A stretch of 9,415 bases of DNA from Candidatus Methanomethylicia archaeon (GTDB lineage: Archaea; Thermoproteota; Methanomethylicia; Methanomethylicales; Methanomethylicaceae). The position numbers were made by a program, and so were the translations under genes. Under the pieces are notes generated by a model, which was given only the letters and a program-made list of their open reading frames with translations, had not been told where the DNA came from and made no database searches. The stretch is from contig JANHAI010000028.1 in assembly GCA_024464205.1 (NCBI GenBank), forward strand, positions 1 through 9,415. Direction: 5' to 3'. This document shows positions 1 through 6,121 of this stretch, piece after piece. Each line of letters begins with the position of its first letter. Position 1 is the first letter of the stretch.

Positions 1-689
1 ACGAGCGCGACGGGCGTCGATTCTGAGGTCTCCCCCATCACGAGCTGGGCAGCTGATGCGATGTTGTCTGCCACAGCAAGGCGCTTAATACGCATAGGGC
101 GCCCGAAAAGGTCTGGCTTCCCTCTGAGGTCTTCGATTGCCCTGAAGCCGGATATGCCTATCGCGACGGCGCTGTTCCCCATCCTCAGCGGCAGCGTCCG
201 GCTGTCAGTGACGAGGACCCCCAAGCGGGATTTCCCTTCCAAGAAGGCAGCGCGTATCGATTCAGCTGAGGCCTGAGGGTCCTCAGGCCACAAGGTCACT
301 GTCCCTGGTGGCGAGTTCGACTGGTCAGCGCCGCCGTTGGCTATGAGCACCCCCCGCTTTATTGTGGTCAGCGCCATCTTCACTCCGCCGAGGATCTCGT
401 CTGACTCGCTGATCACCACCTCGGCAAACGCAGGTTCGAGGTCGTACATCTCGGCGAGGCGGACCGCTCGGGGAGATGGGACGACGTCAGAAAGCCTGAT
501 TACTCTGCCTTCAGCCGTGCCAATCGCTTTCGCTGAGATGACTATAATGTCACCGTCTTCAAGGGCTAGTCGCGCGTCCGTGAGCCCCTTCCTGATCACC
601 GCGGGGAGGTTGTCCCCCACCTTAATGAGTGGCGTCCTTATGCCGAATATCTCCAATGTAGCACCTTCTGGCCCCGCAATGCTTGCCAA
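1..689 (-). CDS. cofE: Coenzyme F420-0:L-glutamate ligase family protein (CofE-like), C-terminus beyond window
   Basis: CofE adds gamma-linked glutamate to the deazaflavin coenzyme F420-0, using GTP and divalent metal, in the cytoplasm. The visible 229 residues match the family in order: a PLIKVGDNL opening near residues 20-28, ISAKAIGTAEGRV (51-63), PSPRAVRLAE (71-80), NGGADQSN (118-125), WPEDPQASAESIR (134-146), VTDSRTLPLRMG (160-171), DLFGRPMR (193-200) and ADNIASAAQLVMGE (207-220). Asp122 and Asp162 align with the family's conserved acidic positions. The reading frame is closed by TAA just upstream, and TTG at 689-687 is the first plausible start. It has no clear ribosome-binding site but lies about 26 nt from a TATA box, which fits a leaderless mRNA. 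Differences from textbook CofE are SRT where DTxGR is usual and ADNIA where ADEIA is usual. It could be a paralogue with another acceptor. Family assignment is firm; exact substrate is less sure. Confidence 0.8.
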   Translation of the reverse strand, partial: MASIAGPEGATLEIFGIRTPLIKVGDNLPAVIRKGLTDARLALEDGDIIVISAKAIGTAEGRVIRLSDVVPSPRAVRLAEMYDLEPAFAEVVISESDEILGGVKMALTTIKRGVLIANGGADQSNSPPGTVTLWPEDPQASAESIRAAFLEGKSRLGVLVTDSRTLPLRMGNSAVAIGISGFRAIEDLRGKPDLFGRPMRIKRLAVADNIASAAQLVMGETSESTPVAL

Positions 690-710
690 GGTCTCTCTAC
701 ACCGATCTTA

Positions 711-718
711 CTATATAG
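711..718 (-). promoter_or_regulatory. TATA box for the cofE-like gene
   Basis: The palindromic octamer CTATATAG is centred about 26 nt upstream of the inferred TTG start at 689. That is the usual archaeal distance from TATA to transcription start, so transcript and translation starts would coincide (leaderless mRNA). Position and composition are seen; promoter activity is inferred. Confidence 0.55.
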
Positions 719-761
719 TTTTTCTGAACGCAGCATTGACTATGAGGCGACCGGTTAAAGC

Positions 762-768
762 TTTTATA
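762..768 (+). promoter_or_regulatory. TATA box and ribosome-binding site of purA
   Basis: TTTTATA follows the purine-rich stretch GGTTAAAG, a reasonable BRE/TATA pair. Transcription would begin near 790. The short leader then carries GGTGAG at 791-796, a good match to the archaeal Shine-Dalgarno sequence, just before ATG at 800. The site lies in the intergenic region shared with the divergent cofE-like gene. Confidence 0.5.
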
Positions 769-799
769 CAGATCTGTCCCGAGTAAGCTCGGTGAGATT

Positions 800-1844
800 A
801 TGGGAGCCACTGTGCTGGTTGGCGGCTTCTTTGGAGACGAGGGGAAAGGCACCCGCCCAGCGGGCGCCCCCCAGAGGGAAGATAGCCGCTTATCTTGGAT
901 ACAAGGACAACTACAGGATCGCCGTTAGAACCGGATCTATAAACGCCGGGCATACGCTGGTCCACGACGGGAAGGAGATAAAGCTCAGGATAGTCCCCTG
1001 CGCGTTCGTCAATGCGTCCACGCGGCTTCTAGTGGGCGCAGGCGCGCTCTACAGCGTGGAATCGCTGATGAGGGAGATCGAGATGACTGGGGCTAGGGGG
1101 AGGATCGGGGTGGACTTCAACAGCGGCATTATACTGCCTGACCACATCCAGAAGGAGAGGAGCGACGAGTTCTTGATGAAGAAGGTCGGCTCTACGGGCT
1201 CTGGGGTCGGCGCGGCAACGCTCGACAGGGTCAACAGGCAGCTCAGGCTTGCCAAGGACTTCGATGAGCTCAAGCCGTTCTTGACCGATGTCGAGAGGGA
1301 GGTCCATGACGCTATCAAGAAGGGGGGCAAGGTGCTCCTCGAGGGCACGCAGGGGCTTTACCTCTCGCTCTTCCACGGCAACCCCCCTTACGTGACGAGC
1401 AGGGACGTCTCAGCCTCTGCGGTCTGCAGCGAGGTAGGGATCGGCCCGAAGGACGTCGACGAGATAGTCGTCGTCTTCAAGTCATATGTCACGAGGGTCG
1501 GTGGCGGGCCGCTCGAGGGGGAGCTCAGCGAGGAGGAGGCGGCGAGGAGGGGCTGGCTGGAGATCGCGACAGTGACCAAGAGGAAGAGGAGGGCGGCGCC
1601 CTTCAACTTCGGGCTTGCAGAGCGGGCCCTCAGGATCAACTCGGGGACCCAGATTGCCCTAACGAAGCTCGACGCAGTATTTCCAGAATGCAGGGGCGCC
1701 ACGTCTTACGGCATGCTCTCGAAGGCGGCGAAAGAGTTTGTAGAAGGCATTGAGCGGAACCTGGGCGTGCCAGTGACGGTGATTGGGACAGGGCCCGGGA
1801 CGCTTGAGACCATAGACCGGAGGGGCGAGATCGGGAAGGCCTGA
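800..1844 (+). CDS. purA: Adenylosuccinate synthetase, archaeal short form, interrupted by a 28-nt insertion (putative intron)
   Basis: PurA joins IMP and aspartate with GTP to give adenylosuccinate, the first committed step to AMP, in the cytoplasm. Translation from ATG 800, preceded by GGTGAG, gives MGATVLVGGFFGDEGKG. A 28-nt insertion then shifts the frame, and the remaining gene continues from GKIAAYLGYKDN in another frame to TGA at 1842-1844. Joining 846 to 875 gives a 338-residue protein, the usual length of the short archaeal form. It carries GDEGKGK (12-18) with the expected catalytic Asp13, NAGHT with His42, then GSTGSGVGAA, LLEGTQGLYLSLFHG, PPYVTSRD, KSYVTRVGGGP, TKRKRRAAPFNF, TQIALTKLD and the C-terminal GTGPGTLETI. 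Apart from the insertion, no family motif is missing. Without splicing, the ATG frame ends at TAG 926-928 after 42 codons. A GTG start at 792 in the downstream frame would lack the P-loop. The alternatives to splicing are a sequencing error or a pseudogene. Confidence 0.9.
847..874 (+). other. Putative 28-nt archaeal pre-mRNA intron with bulge-helix-bulge motif in purA
   Basis: Removing 28 nt restores an uninterrupted GDEGKGKIAAYL P-loop. Cuts after 846, 847, 848, 849, 850 or 851, each removing 28 nt, give the same protein. Of these, only the cut after 846 places a perfect four-pair helix where the splicing motif requires it: exon GGGG 841-844 with intron CCCC 869-872. This helix is flanked on opposite strands by three-nt bulges, AAA 845-847 and AGA 873-875, each cut after its second base (AA/A and AG/A). 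The intron closes itself by GGC 848-850 with GCC 866-868, an A-C mismatch (851/865), then CCCGC 852-856 with GCGGG 860-864, and triloop CCA. The outer helix directly next to the 3' bulge is missing. A longer exon-exon stem lies further out (821-832 with 878-890). Splicing is inferred, not shown. The main alternative is an error or a genuine frameshifting insertion. Confidence 0.65.
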
Positions 1845-1918
1845 TTGCCTGTTGGACATGCATGATCAGCCAGCGCAGATACAGCGGAGCTCGCATTTGT
1901 CGGCTGGCCACTCTATAG

Positions 1919-2353
1919 TCATTCGACTGATCCTTTGCCTCCGCCGCCTTGGGACAATCCAGAAGCTCCCCTGCCGGCGGGGCTCCTGAGGTGCATTATG
2001 AGCTTGGCGAGGTGGGCGTCAGCCGCGATCAGGAGGCGTACCGCCTCTTCTCGATCCCCTCCCCTGACGGAGCGGGAGGCGTCGCTGATCCCTTGGGCTA
2101 CTTTTATCATGCCTGCTTCCAGATCGATCTTGCCCCGCTTTGGGATGACCCTAGGCTGAGCCGGTTTCCCAAGCTGGAGGGCAGCGAGCGAGTACTGGAC
2201 TTCAAGCCTGCAGAGGAGCATTGGCTTGTAGAGGTCGGTCGGCGTTCCGCCCAGCGAGAGGATGTCGGATGCTTTGGAGGCGTGCCCAGCGGCTTTCGAG
2301 AGCGATTCCATGACTTTCTGTTCGACGATCTCGTCCCACGATGGCTCGGGCAT
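1919..2353 (-). CDS. Uncharacterised helical protein, last gene of the gatD-gatE-glmS block
   Basis: This 144-residue protein is not one I recognise. ATG at 2353-2351 is chosen because it starts 10 nt after the glmS stop, is followed by MPEPSWDEIVEQKV, and has a weak GGCGATC-like site just upstream. A longer reading from 2425 would run inside the glmS coding end. The composition suggests mostly alpha helix: about 1-35, 38-65 (LYKPMLLCRLEVQYSLAALQ), 75-100 (IDLEAGMIKVAQGISDASRS) and 103-124 (REEAVRLLIAADAHLAKLIM). These helices have heptad-like hydrophobic spacing, which would suit a small helical bundle or a partner-binding protein. The last 20 or so residues are a flexible glycine-rich tail. 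There is no signal peptide, membrane segment or obvious catalytic motif. Tight spacing suggests co-transcription with glmS. Its end faces the end of purA, 74 nt away. Confidence 0.7.
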   Translation of the reverse strand: MPEPSWDEIVEQKVMESLSKAAGHASKASDILSLGGTPTDLYKPMLLCRLEVQYSLAALQLGKPAQPRVIPKRGKIDLEAGMIKVAQGISDASRSVRGGDREEAVRLLIAADAHLAKLIMHLRSPAGRGASGLSQGGGGKGSVE

Positions 2354-2363
2354 CTCGGATCGC

Positions 2364-4160
2364 CTACAACACCGTGACTGACTTTGCGAGGTTGCGCGGC
2401 CTGTCGGGATCGTATCCCCTCGCAACTGCGACGAAGTATGCGAAGGCCTGGAGCGGTATCGTGCAGACGATCGGGTATGCGTACTCCGGCACTTCAGGCA
2501 CTTCGAAGTACTCGTCAGAGATCGCGATCAGCTCACGATCCCCATTTGTTATTATCGAGAAGATCTCTGCCCCTCGAGCCTTCATCTCCATCATGTTGCC
2601 GATCACCCTCCCCCGCGCGCTGTCGCTTGGGGCCACGAAGACGCAGAGGAAGCCTTCCTCGACTAGCGATATAGGCCCGTGCTTTGACTCGCCCGCCGGG
2701 TAGCCCTCGGCGTGCATGTAGCTGATCTCTTTCAGCTTGAGGGCGCCTTCGAGGGCGGTCGCCACATTGATGCCTCGCGCCAGGAAGTAAGCGTCCTTGC
2801 GCCGCGAATATTTCATGGCAACACCCTTCAGGTCGCCTACCCTGTCGACCACCGACTGTACTGCTGCGGGGAGGCGCTCAAGTTGAGCCGTTGCTCCCGC
2901 ATACTCTTCCTTGCTGATCGCACCCCTCGCGAGGGCGTGCGCGAAGACGAGCTGGTCTAGGGCGGCGAGCTGGGTCAGAAAAGTCTTTGTCGCTGCCACA
3001 CCTATCTCCGGGCCGCTCTGTGTGCATATGTAAATGTCCGAGGACGTGGTTATGGAAGAGCCGAGGGTGTTGGTTATACCGACGACCCTAGCGCCCATCA
3101 TCTTGGCGTATTTTAGCGCGCTGAGGGTGTCGGCGGTCTCGCCGGACTGCGAGACCCCAATTACCGTGCTGCCTTTGAGGTCGGCGACCGCGTCTTGGAA
3201 CTCCGATGAGTGCACTGCCCTTATGTCTGCCTTTGCAATCTTCGAGAAGAGGTAGGATGCTGTGAGGCAGGCGTGATATGAGGTCCCCGAGCCGGTTAGG
3301 TACGCCTTCCCGCCGATCAGCTCCGCGGCCCTCTCCAGGAAAGCCCTCTGGATCTTGAGGGTGTTGCTGAGCGCGAGGGGCTGCTCTGAGATCTCCTTCA
3401 TCATGAAATGGGGGTATCCCCCCTTCATAGCCATCCCCATGTCCCAGTCGATCTTCGTCGGCTTCGGCTCGAGCGGCGAGCCGCCCAGGGTTTCCATCGA
3501 TATCCCGTCGCGCCTCATGACGACCACGGTCTCCTCCGGGACGACGATTACCTCGTTCGTATAAGGCAGCAGTGCGGGGATGTCAGAGGAGCAGTAAACG
3601 CCGTTGTAACCGATGCCGATGATGAGCGGGCTCTCCCTCCTTATACATACGATCCGGTCCGGCTCCGAGGCGGAGATCGCTGCGACTGCCATCGATCCCT
3701 TGATCCTCCTGGATGCAGACACTGCAGCTTCCTTCAGCCCCAGACCCTGCCGGATCCCCTCCTCCATGAGGTGCGGTATGACCTCTGTGTCTGTCCTAGA
3801 CGAAAAGACGTGACCCCTTTTGACCAGCCCTTCCTTTAATTCCATGAAGTTCTCGATGACCCCGTTGTGGACGACCGCGATCCTCCCTGAGCAGTCGGTG
3901 TGCGGGTGGGCGTTCTCTCTGCAGGGTGCACCGTGCGTAGCCCATCGCGTGTGGCCAAGGCCGACCTTCCCTGCCAGCGCGGAATTGGGGAGCCCAGCCG
4001 CGAAATCATCTATCCTGCCCTTCTCCTTTATTACCTTGATTCCCCCACTCCCGATCAGAGCGATCCCGACGGAGTCGTAGCCCCTGTACTCGAGCCGCTT
4101 AAGGCCTTCGATCAAGACACGGGGGGCGTCATCGCAGAGGCAACCGAATATCCCGCACAC
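2364..4160 (-). CDS. glmS: Glutamine--fructose-6-phosphate aminotransferase (isomerizing)
   Basis: GlmS transfers the amide nitrogen of glutamine to fructose-6-phosphate, giving glucosamine-6-phosphate for amino-sugar and surface-glycan synthesis. The start is taken as GTG 4160-4158. It puts Cys directly after the initiator, so Met removal exposes the nucleophile the class II amidotransferase needs, and GGTG lies six nt upstream. In-frame TTG 4172 and GTG 4169 would add residues before the Cys. The 598-residue protein has CGIFG, EYRGYDSVGI, GHTRWATH (69-76), NGVIEN (99-104) and RTDTE (122-126) in the glutaminase domain. Two SIS sugar-isomerase domains follow, with KEISEQP (255-261), SGTSYHA (291-297), SQSGETADT (337-345), GVAATKT (387-393) and KEISYMHAEG (477-486). 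The C-terminal LAKSVTV signature is present. No key motif is missing. It sits 47 nt downstream of gatE and 10 nt upstream of the unknown helical gene. Confidence 0.95.
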   Translation of the reverse strand: MCGIFGCLCDDAPRVLIEGLKRLEYRGYDSVGIALIGSGGIKVIKEKGRIDDFAAGLPNSALAGKVGLGHTRWATHGAPCRENAHPHTDCSGRIAVVHNGVIENFMELKEGLVKRGHVFSSRTDTEVIPHLMEEGIRQGLGLKEAAVSASRRIKGSMAVAAISASEPDRIVCIRRESPLIIGIGYNGVYCSSDIPALLPYTNEVIVVPEETVVVMRRDGISMETLGGSPLEPKPTKIDWDMGMAMKGGYPHFMMKEISEQPLALSNTLKIQRAFLERAAELIGGKAYLTGSGTSYHACLTASYLFSKIAKADIRAVHSSEFQDAVADLKGSTVIGVSQSGETADTLSALKYAKMMGARVVGITNTLGSSITTSSDIYICTQSGPEIGVAATKTFLTQLAALDQLVFAHALARGAISKEEYAGATAQLERLPAAVQSVVDRVGDLKGVAMKYSRRKDAYFLARGINVATALEGALKLKEISYMHAEGYPAGESKHGPISLVEEGFLCVFVAPSDSARGRVIGNMMEMKARGAEIFSIITNGDRELIAISDEYFEVPEVPEYAYPIVCTIPLQAFAYFVAVARGYDPDRPRNLAKSVTVL

Positions 4161-4196
4161 AGAGGGCACCAAGCAGATTAATTCTATGCAGTTGCT

Positions 4197-4206
4197 GATA
4201 AAAAGG
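4197..4206 (-). promoter_or_regulatory. T-run/TATA element between gatE and glmS
   Basis: Immediately after the gatE TAA the transcribed strand reads CCCTTTTTATCAG. A run of five T can act as an archaeal terminator, and TTTTTAT is also a plausible TATA box, with transcription starting near 4175, about 15 nt before the glmS GTG. The element could therefore partly end gatDE messages and start a glmS message. Either role is inferred from position and composition only. Confidence 0.35.
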
Positions 4207-4207
4207 G

Positions 4208-6121
4208 TTACTTAGTGGCCAGGCGGCGGGCGATCTCCTCTTTCAGGAGCGAGTGGATCATCCTCCCGTCGACCTTCCCCCTGAACTTCTTCATCAGGTC
4301 GCCCATGAGCGGGCTGACGGCCCTCTCGCCTTCCCTCATCACCAGATCGATATTCTCTGAAACGGCGGCCTCTACGGCCGACCTGACGAGGGATTCGTCG
4401 GTTCCCGCGAGCGATAGGGACGCGATCGCGTCTGTGACGCCCTTGCCCTTGTTGGAGGCGAGCCAACGGAGGACCTCTGGGACGGCCTCCTTAGCCAAGG
4501 CGCCCCTGCTCGACATGATCAAGACCTCCCGTATCTGCTCCTTGTCGAGGGAGTCGACGTCTGCCCCTTCCCTCTTTAGCATCTTGAAGGTGTACTCGAA
4601 AGTCGAAGCGACGAATGGCGCAGGGACCGAGTCCTCCTTCACCAGTCTCTCGAACGCCGGAGAGTGCGGGGAATCCGCTATCAGCGAAGCGAGGTCCCTG
4701 CTGAGGCCGTATTCCCTGACGTAGCGCTCGGCCTTGGCGTCAAGGGGCTCCGGGAGGGCGGCCCTTATGGCTTCGAGGCGCTCGCTGCTCACAACGATGG
4801 ATGGGACGTCCGTTTCGGGGTACATCCTCGCAGAGCCCGGCATCGGCCTCATGAATCGGGAAGTGCCGTCGGCGTTGGCAGATCGGACCTCGCTGGGGAC
4901 GCCGACTAGTGCCTCAGCTGCCCTTGCTACAGCTGCCCTTATCGCTGCCTCGCACGCTTCAAGCGGAGCCGCCACGAGTATGATGGCGTCCCCCTCTCCA
5001 GCGTTGAGTGCTTTTGCCGCAGCCTCGAGCTCGCCAGCCGTGATCCCGTAGCCGGGGAGCTCGTCTGAATGGAATATGCCCCCCACGCCGGCGTATGTCT
5101 TCGCTCGGTCGGAGAGCTCGGTGCCGAGCCGCCTTCCAGGCTGGAGCTCCCTCTTGAGGAGCCCTGCGAAGCCTGCGAGCCTTGCCCCGAAGACGCGCCC
5201 GCCGCCGTCGATCGCTTTCCTGAGGACCTTGCTGGACGTGGATCTGAAGGTGGCGGTCAGATCGGCGGGGTCCGATCGGACTTCTGAGACGCCCCTCCTC
5301 CTTAGCTCCTCACGTATCTCGAGGAGGGCGATCTGCCTCTGAGCTTCCATCTCCACCACCGAAGGGATCAGCCCGAGCTCTTGTACGCCCTTCACCTCTA
5401 TGCGCGCGCCTCCCTCGACCGAGACGTTTAGGTCTTGGCGTATCGCCCCGAGGCCGAACTTGACCTTGCCTGTCGACCTGAGGAGCCTCCCGATCGAGAG
5501 GGCGACCCTCGCCGCCTGCTCGCCGCTATGCATGTCGGGGCCCGTGGTGATCTCGACAAGGGGTATGCCGAGGCGGTCTAGGCGGTAGGTGATGCCTTCC
5601 CTCTCCTCCGAGACCTTCCTCGCAGCGTCCTCCTCGAGGCAGAGCGACTGGATCGTGATCCTTTCGCTGCCATCCATTATGAAGCCGCCGAAGGCGACCT
5701 TCGCTGTCCTCTGGAAGCCGGTTGTGTTAGAGCCGTCAATGACAATCTTCCTCATCACGTGGATCTCATCGACCGGGGTCATGTTTGCCATCAGGGCCAC
5801 AGTCAGCGCGACCTGAACTGCCTCGCCATTCATGTCGTGCGGCGGCTCCTCATCGAGTTCTACGAGGCAGACCGTGTCCTCATACGCCTCGTATGTGAAC
5901 GACTTCTGCTTAACAGATTCGAAGAGCGCTGCGCTGTCGACGTCCCCCATCTCGCTCGTCGTTGGCTTCAGCCGCCTCTTAACCGAGTAATTGGGGGGAT
6001 CCTCCCTAAGTACGGTAGGGCAGGCGCAGAAGAGCTTTGATGCGGTGTCGAGCTGCTGGTGTATCTCGATCCCGACCTTTATGCCAGGCGCGTTTGTGCT
6101 TGAGCCTACCCGGCTGCTCAT
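4208..6121 (-). CDS. gatE: Glutamyl-tRNA(Gln) amidotransferase subunit E (archaeal)
   Basis: GatE binds misacylated Glu-tRNA(Gln), phosphorylates the glutamate and amidates it with ammonia supplied by GatD, producing Gln-tRNA(Gln) for translation. The 637-residue length is usual for GatE. The GatB-like cradle is evident from VGIEIHQQLDTASKLFCACP near the N-terminus, SEMGDVD, ELDEEPPHDMN, RKIVIDGSNTTGFQRT, LEEDAAR and RLGIPLVEITTGP. A long insert in the middle, containing KTYAGVGGIFHSDELPGYGI, matches the AspRS-like GAD domain that separates GatE from bacterial GatB. The MYPETDVP motif and a helical C-terminal YqeY-type tail follow, the latter ending KVDGRMIHSLLKEEIARRL and expected to contact tRNA. 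ATG 6121-6119 overlaps the gatD stop as ATGA, with GGAGGGT five nt upstream, so translation is probably coupled. The frame is intact throughout. Confidence 0.96.
   Translation of the reverse strand: MSSRVGSSTNAPGIKVGIEIHQQLDTASKLFCACPTVLREDPPNYSVKRRLKPTTSEMGDVDSAALFESVKQKSFTYEAYEDTVCLVELDEEPPHDMNGEAVQVALTVALMANMTPVDEIHVMRKIVIDGSNTTGFQRTAKVAFGGFIMDGSERITIQSLCLEEDAARKVSEEREGITYRLDRLGIPLVEITTGPDMHSGEQAARVALSIGRLLRSTGKVKFGLGAIRQDLNVSVEGGARIEVKGVQELGLIPSVVEMEAQRQIALLEIREELRRRGVSEVRSDPADLTATFRSTSSKVLRKAIDGGGRVFGARLAGFAGLLKRELQPGRRLGTELSDRAKTYAGVGGIFHSDELPGYGITAGELEAAAKALNAGEGDAIILVAAPLEACEAAIRAAVARAAEALVGVPSEVRSANADGTSRFMRPMPGSARMYPETDVPSIVVSSERLEAIRAALPEPLDAKAERYVREYGLSRDLASLIADSPHSPAFERLVKEDSVPAPFVASTFEYTFKMLKREGADVDSLDKEQIREVLIMSSRGALAKEAVPEVLRWLASNKGKGVTDAIASLSLAGTDESLVRSAVEAAVSENIDLVMREGERAVSPLMGDLMKKFRGKVDGRMIHSLLKEEIARRLATK

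Noticed and set aside
337..786. Plus-strand open frame across the cofE-like gene and its promoter
   Set aside because: It runs antisense to recognised CofE motifs and across both TATA boxes, so it is a shadow.
847..874. Programmed ribosomal frameshifting as the explanation of the purA frame break
   Set aside because: A plain +1 or -1 shift would leave about nine extra residues inside the P-loop, which the enzyme could hardly tolerate. Removal of exactly 28 nt gives the native motif. A sequencing or assembly error is not excluded.
792..880. GTG at 792 as an alternative start of purA in the downstream frame
   Set aside because: It would replace the GDEGKG P-loop with unrelated residues, and the ATG 800 frame encodes a perfect PurA N-terminus up to the insertion.
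1869..1908. GCCAGC/GCTGGC inverted repeat between the ends of purA and the unknown gene as a terminator
   Set aside because: The arms are only six bp with a 28-nt loop and no T-run follows on either strand.
1949..2377. Plus-strand open frame opposite the unknown helical gene
   Set aside because: It is a high-GC antisense shadow. The minus-strand frame has a ribosome-binding site, operon spacing and protein-like composition.
4161..4172. TTG 4172 or GTG 4169 as the glmS start
   Set aside because: Either would put extra residues before the catalytic Cys, which must be N-terminal after processing. GTG 4160 has GGTG at good spacing.
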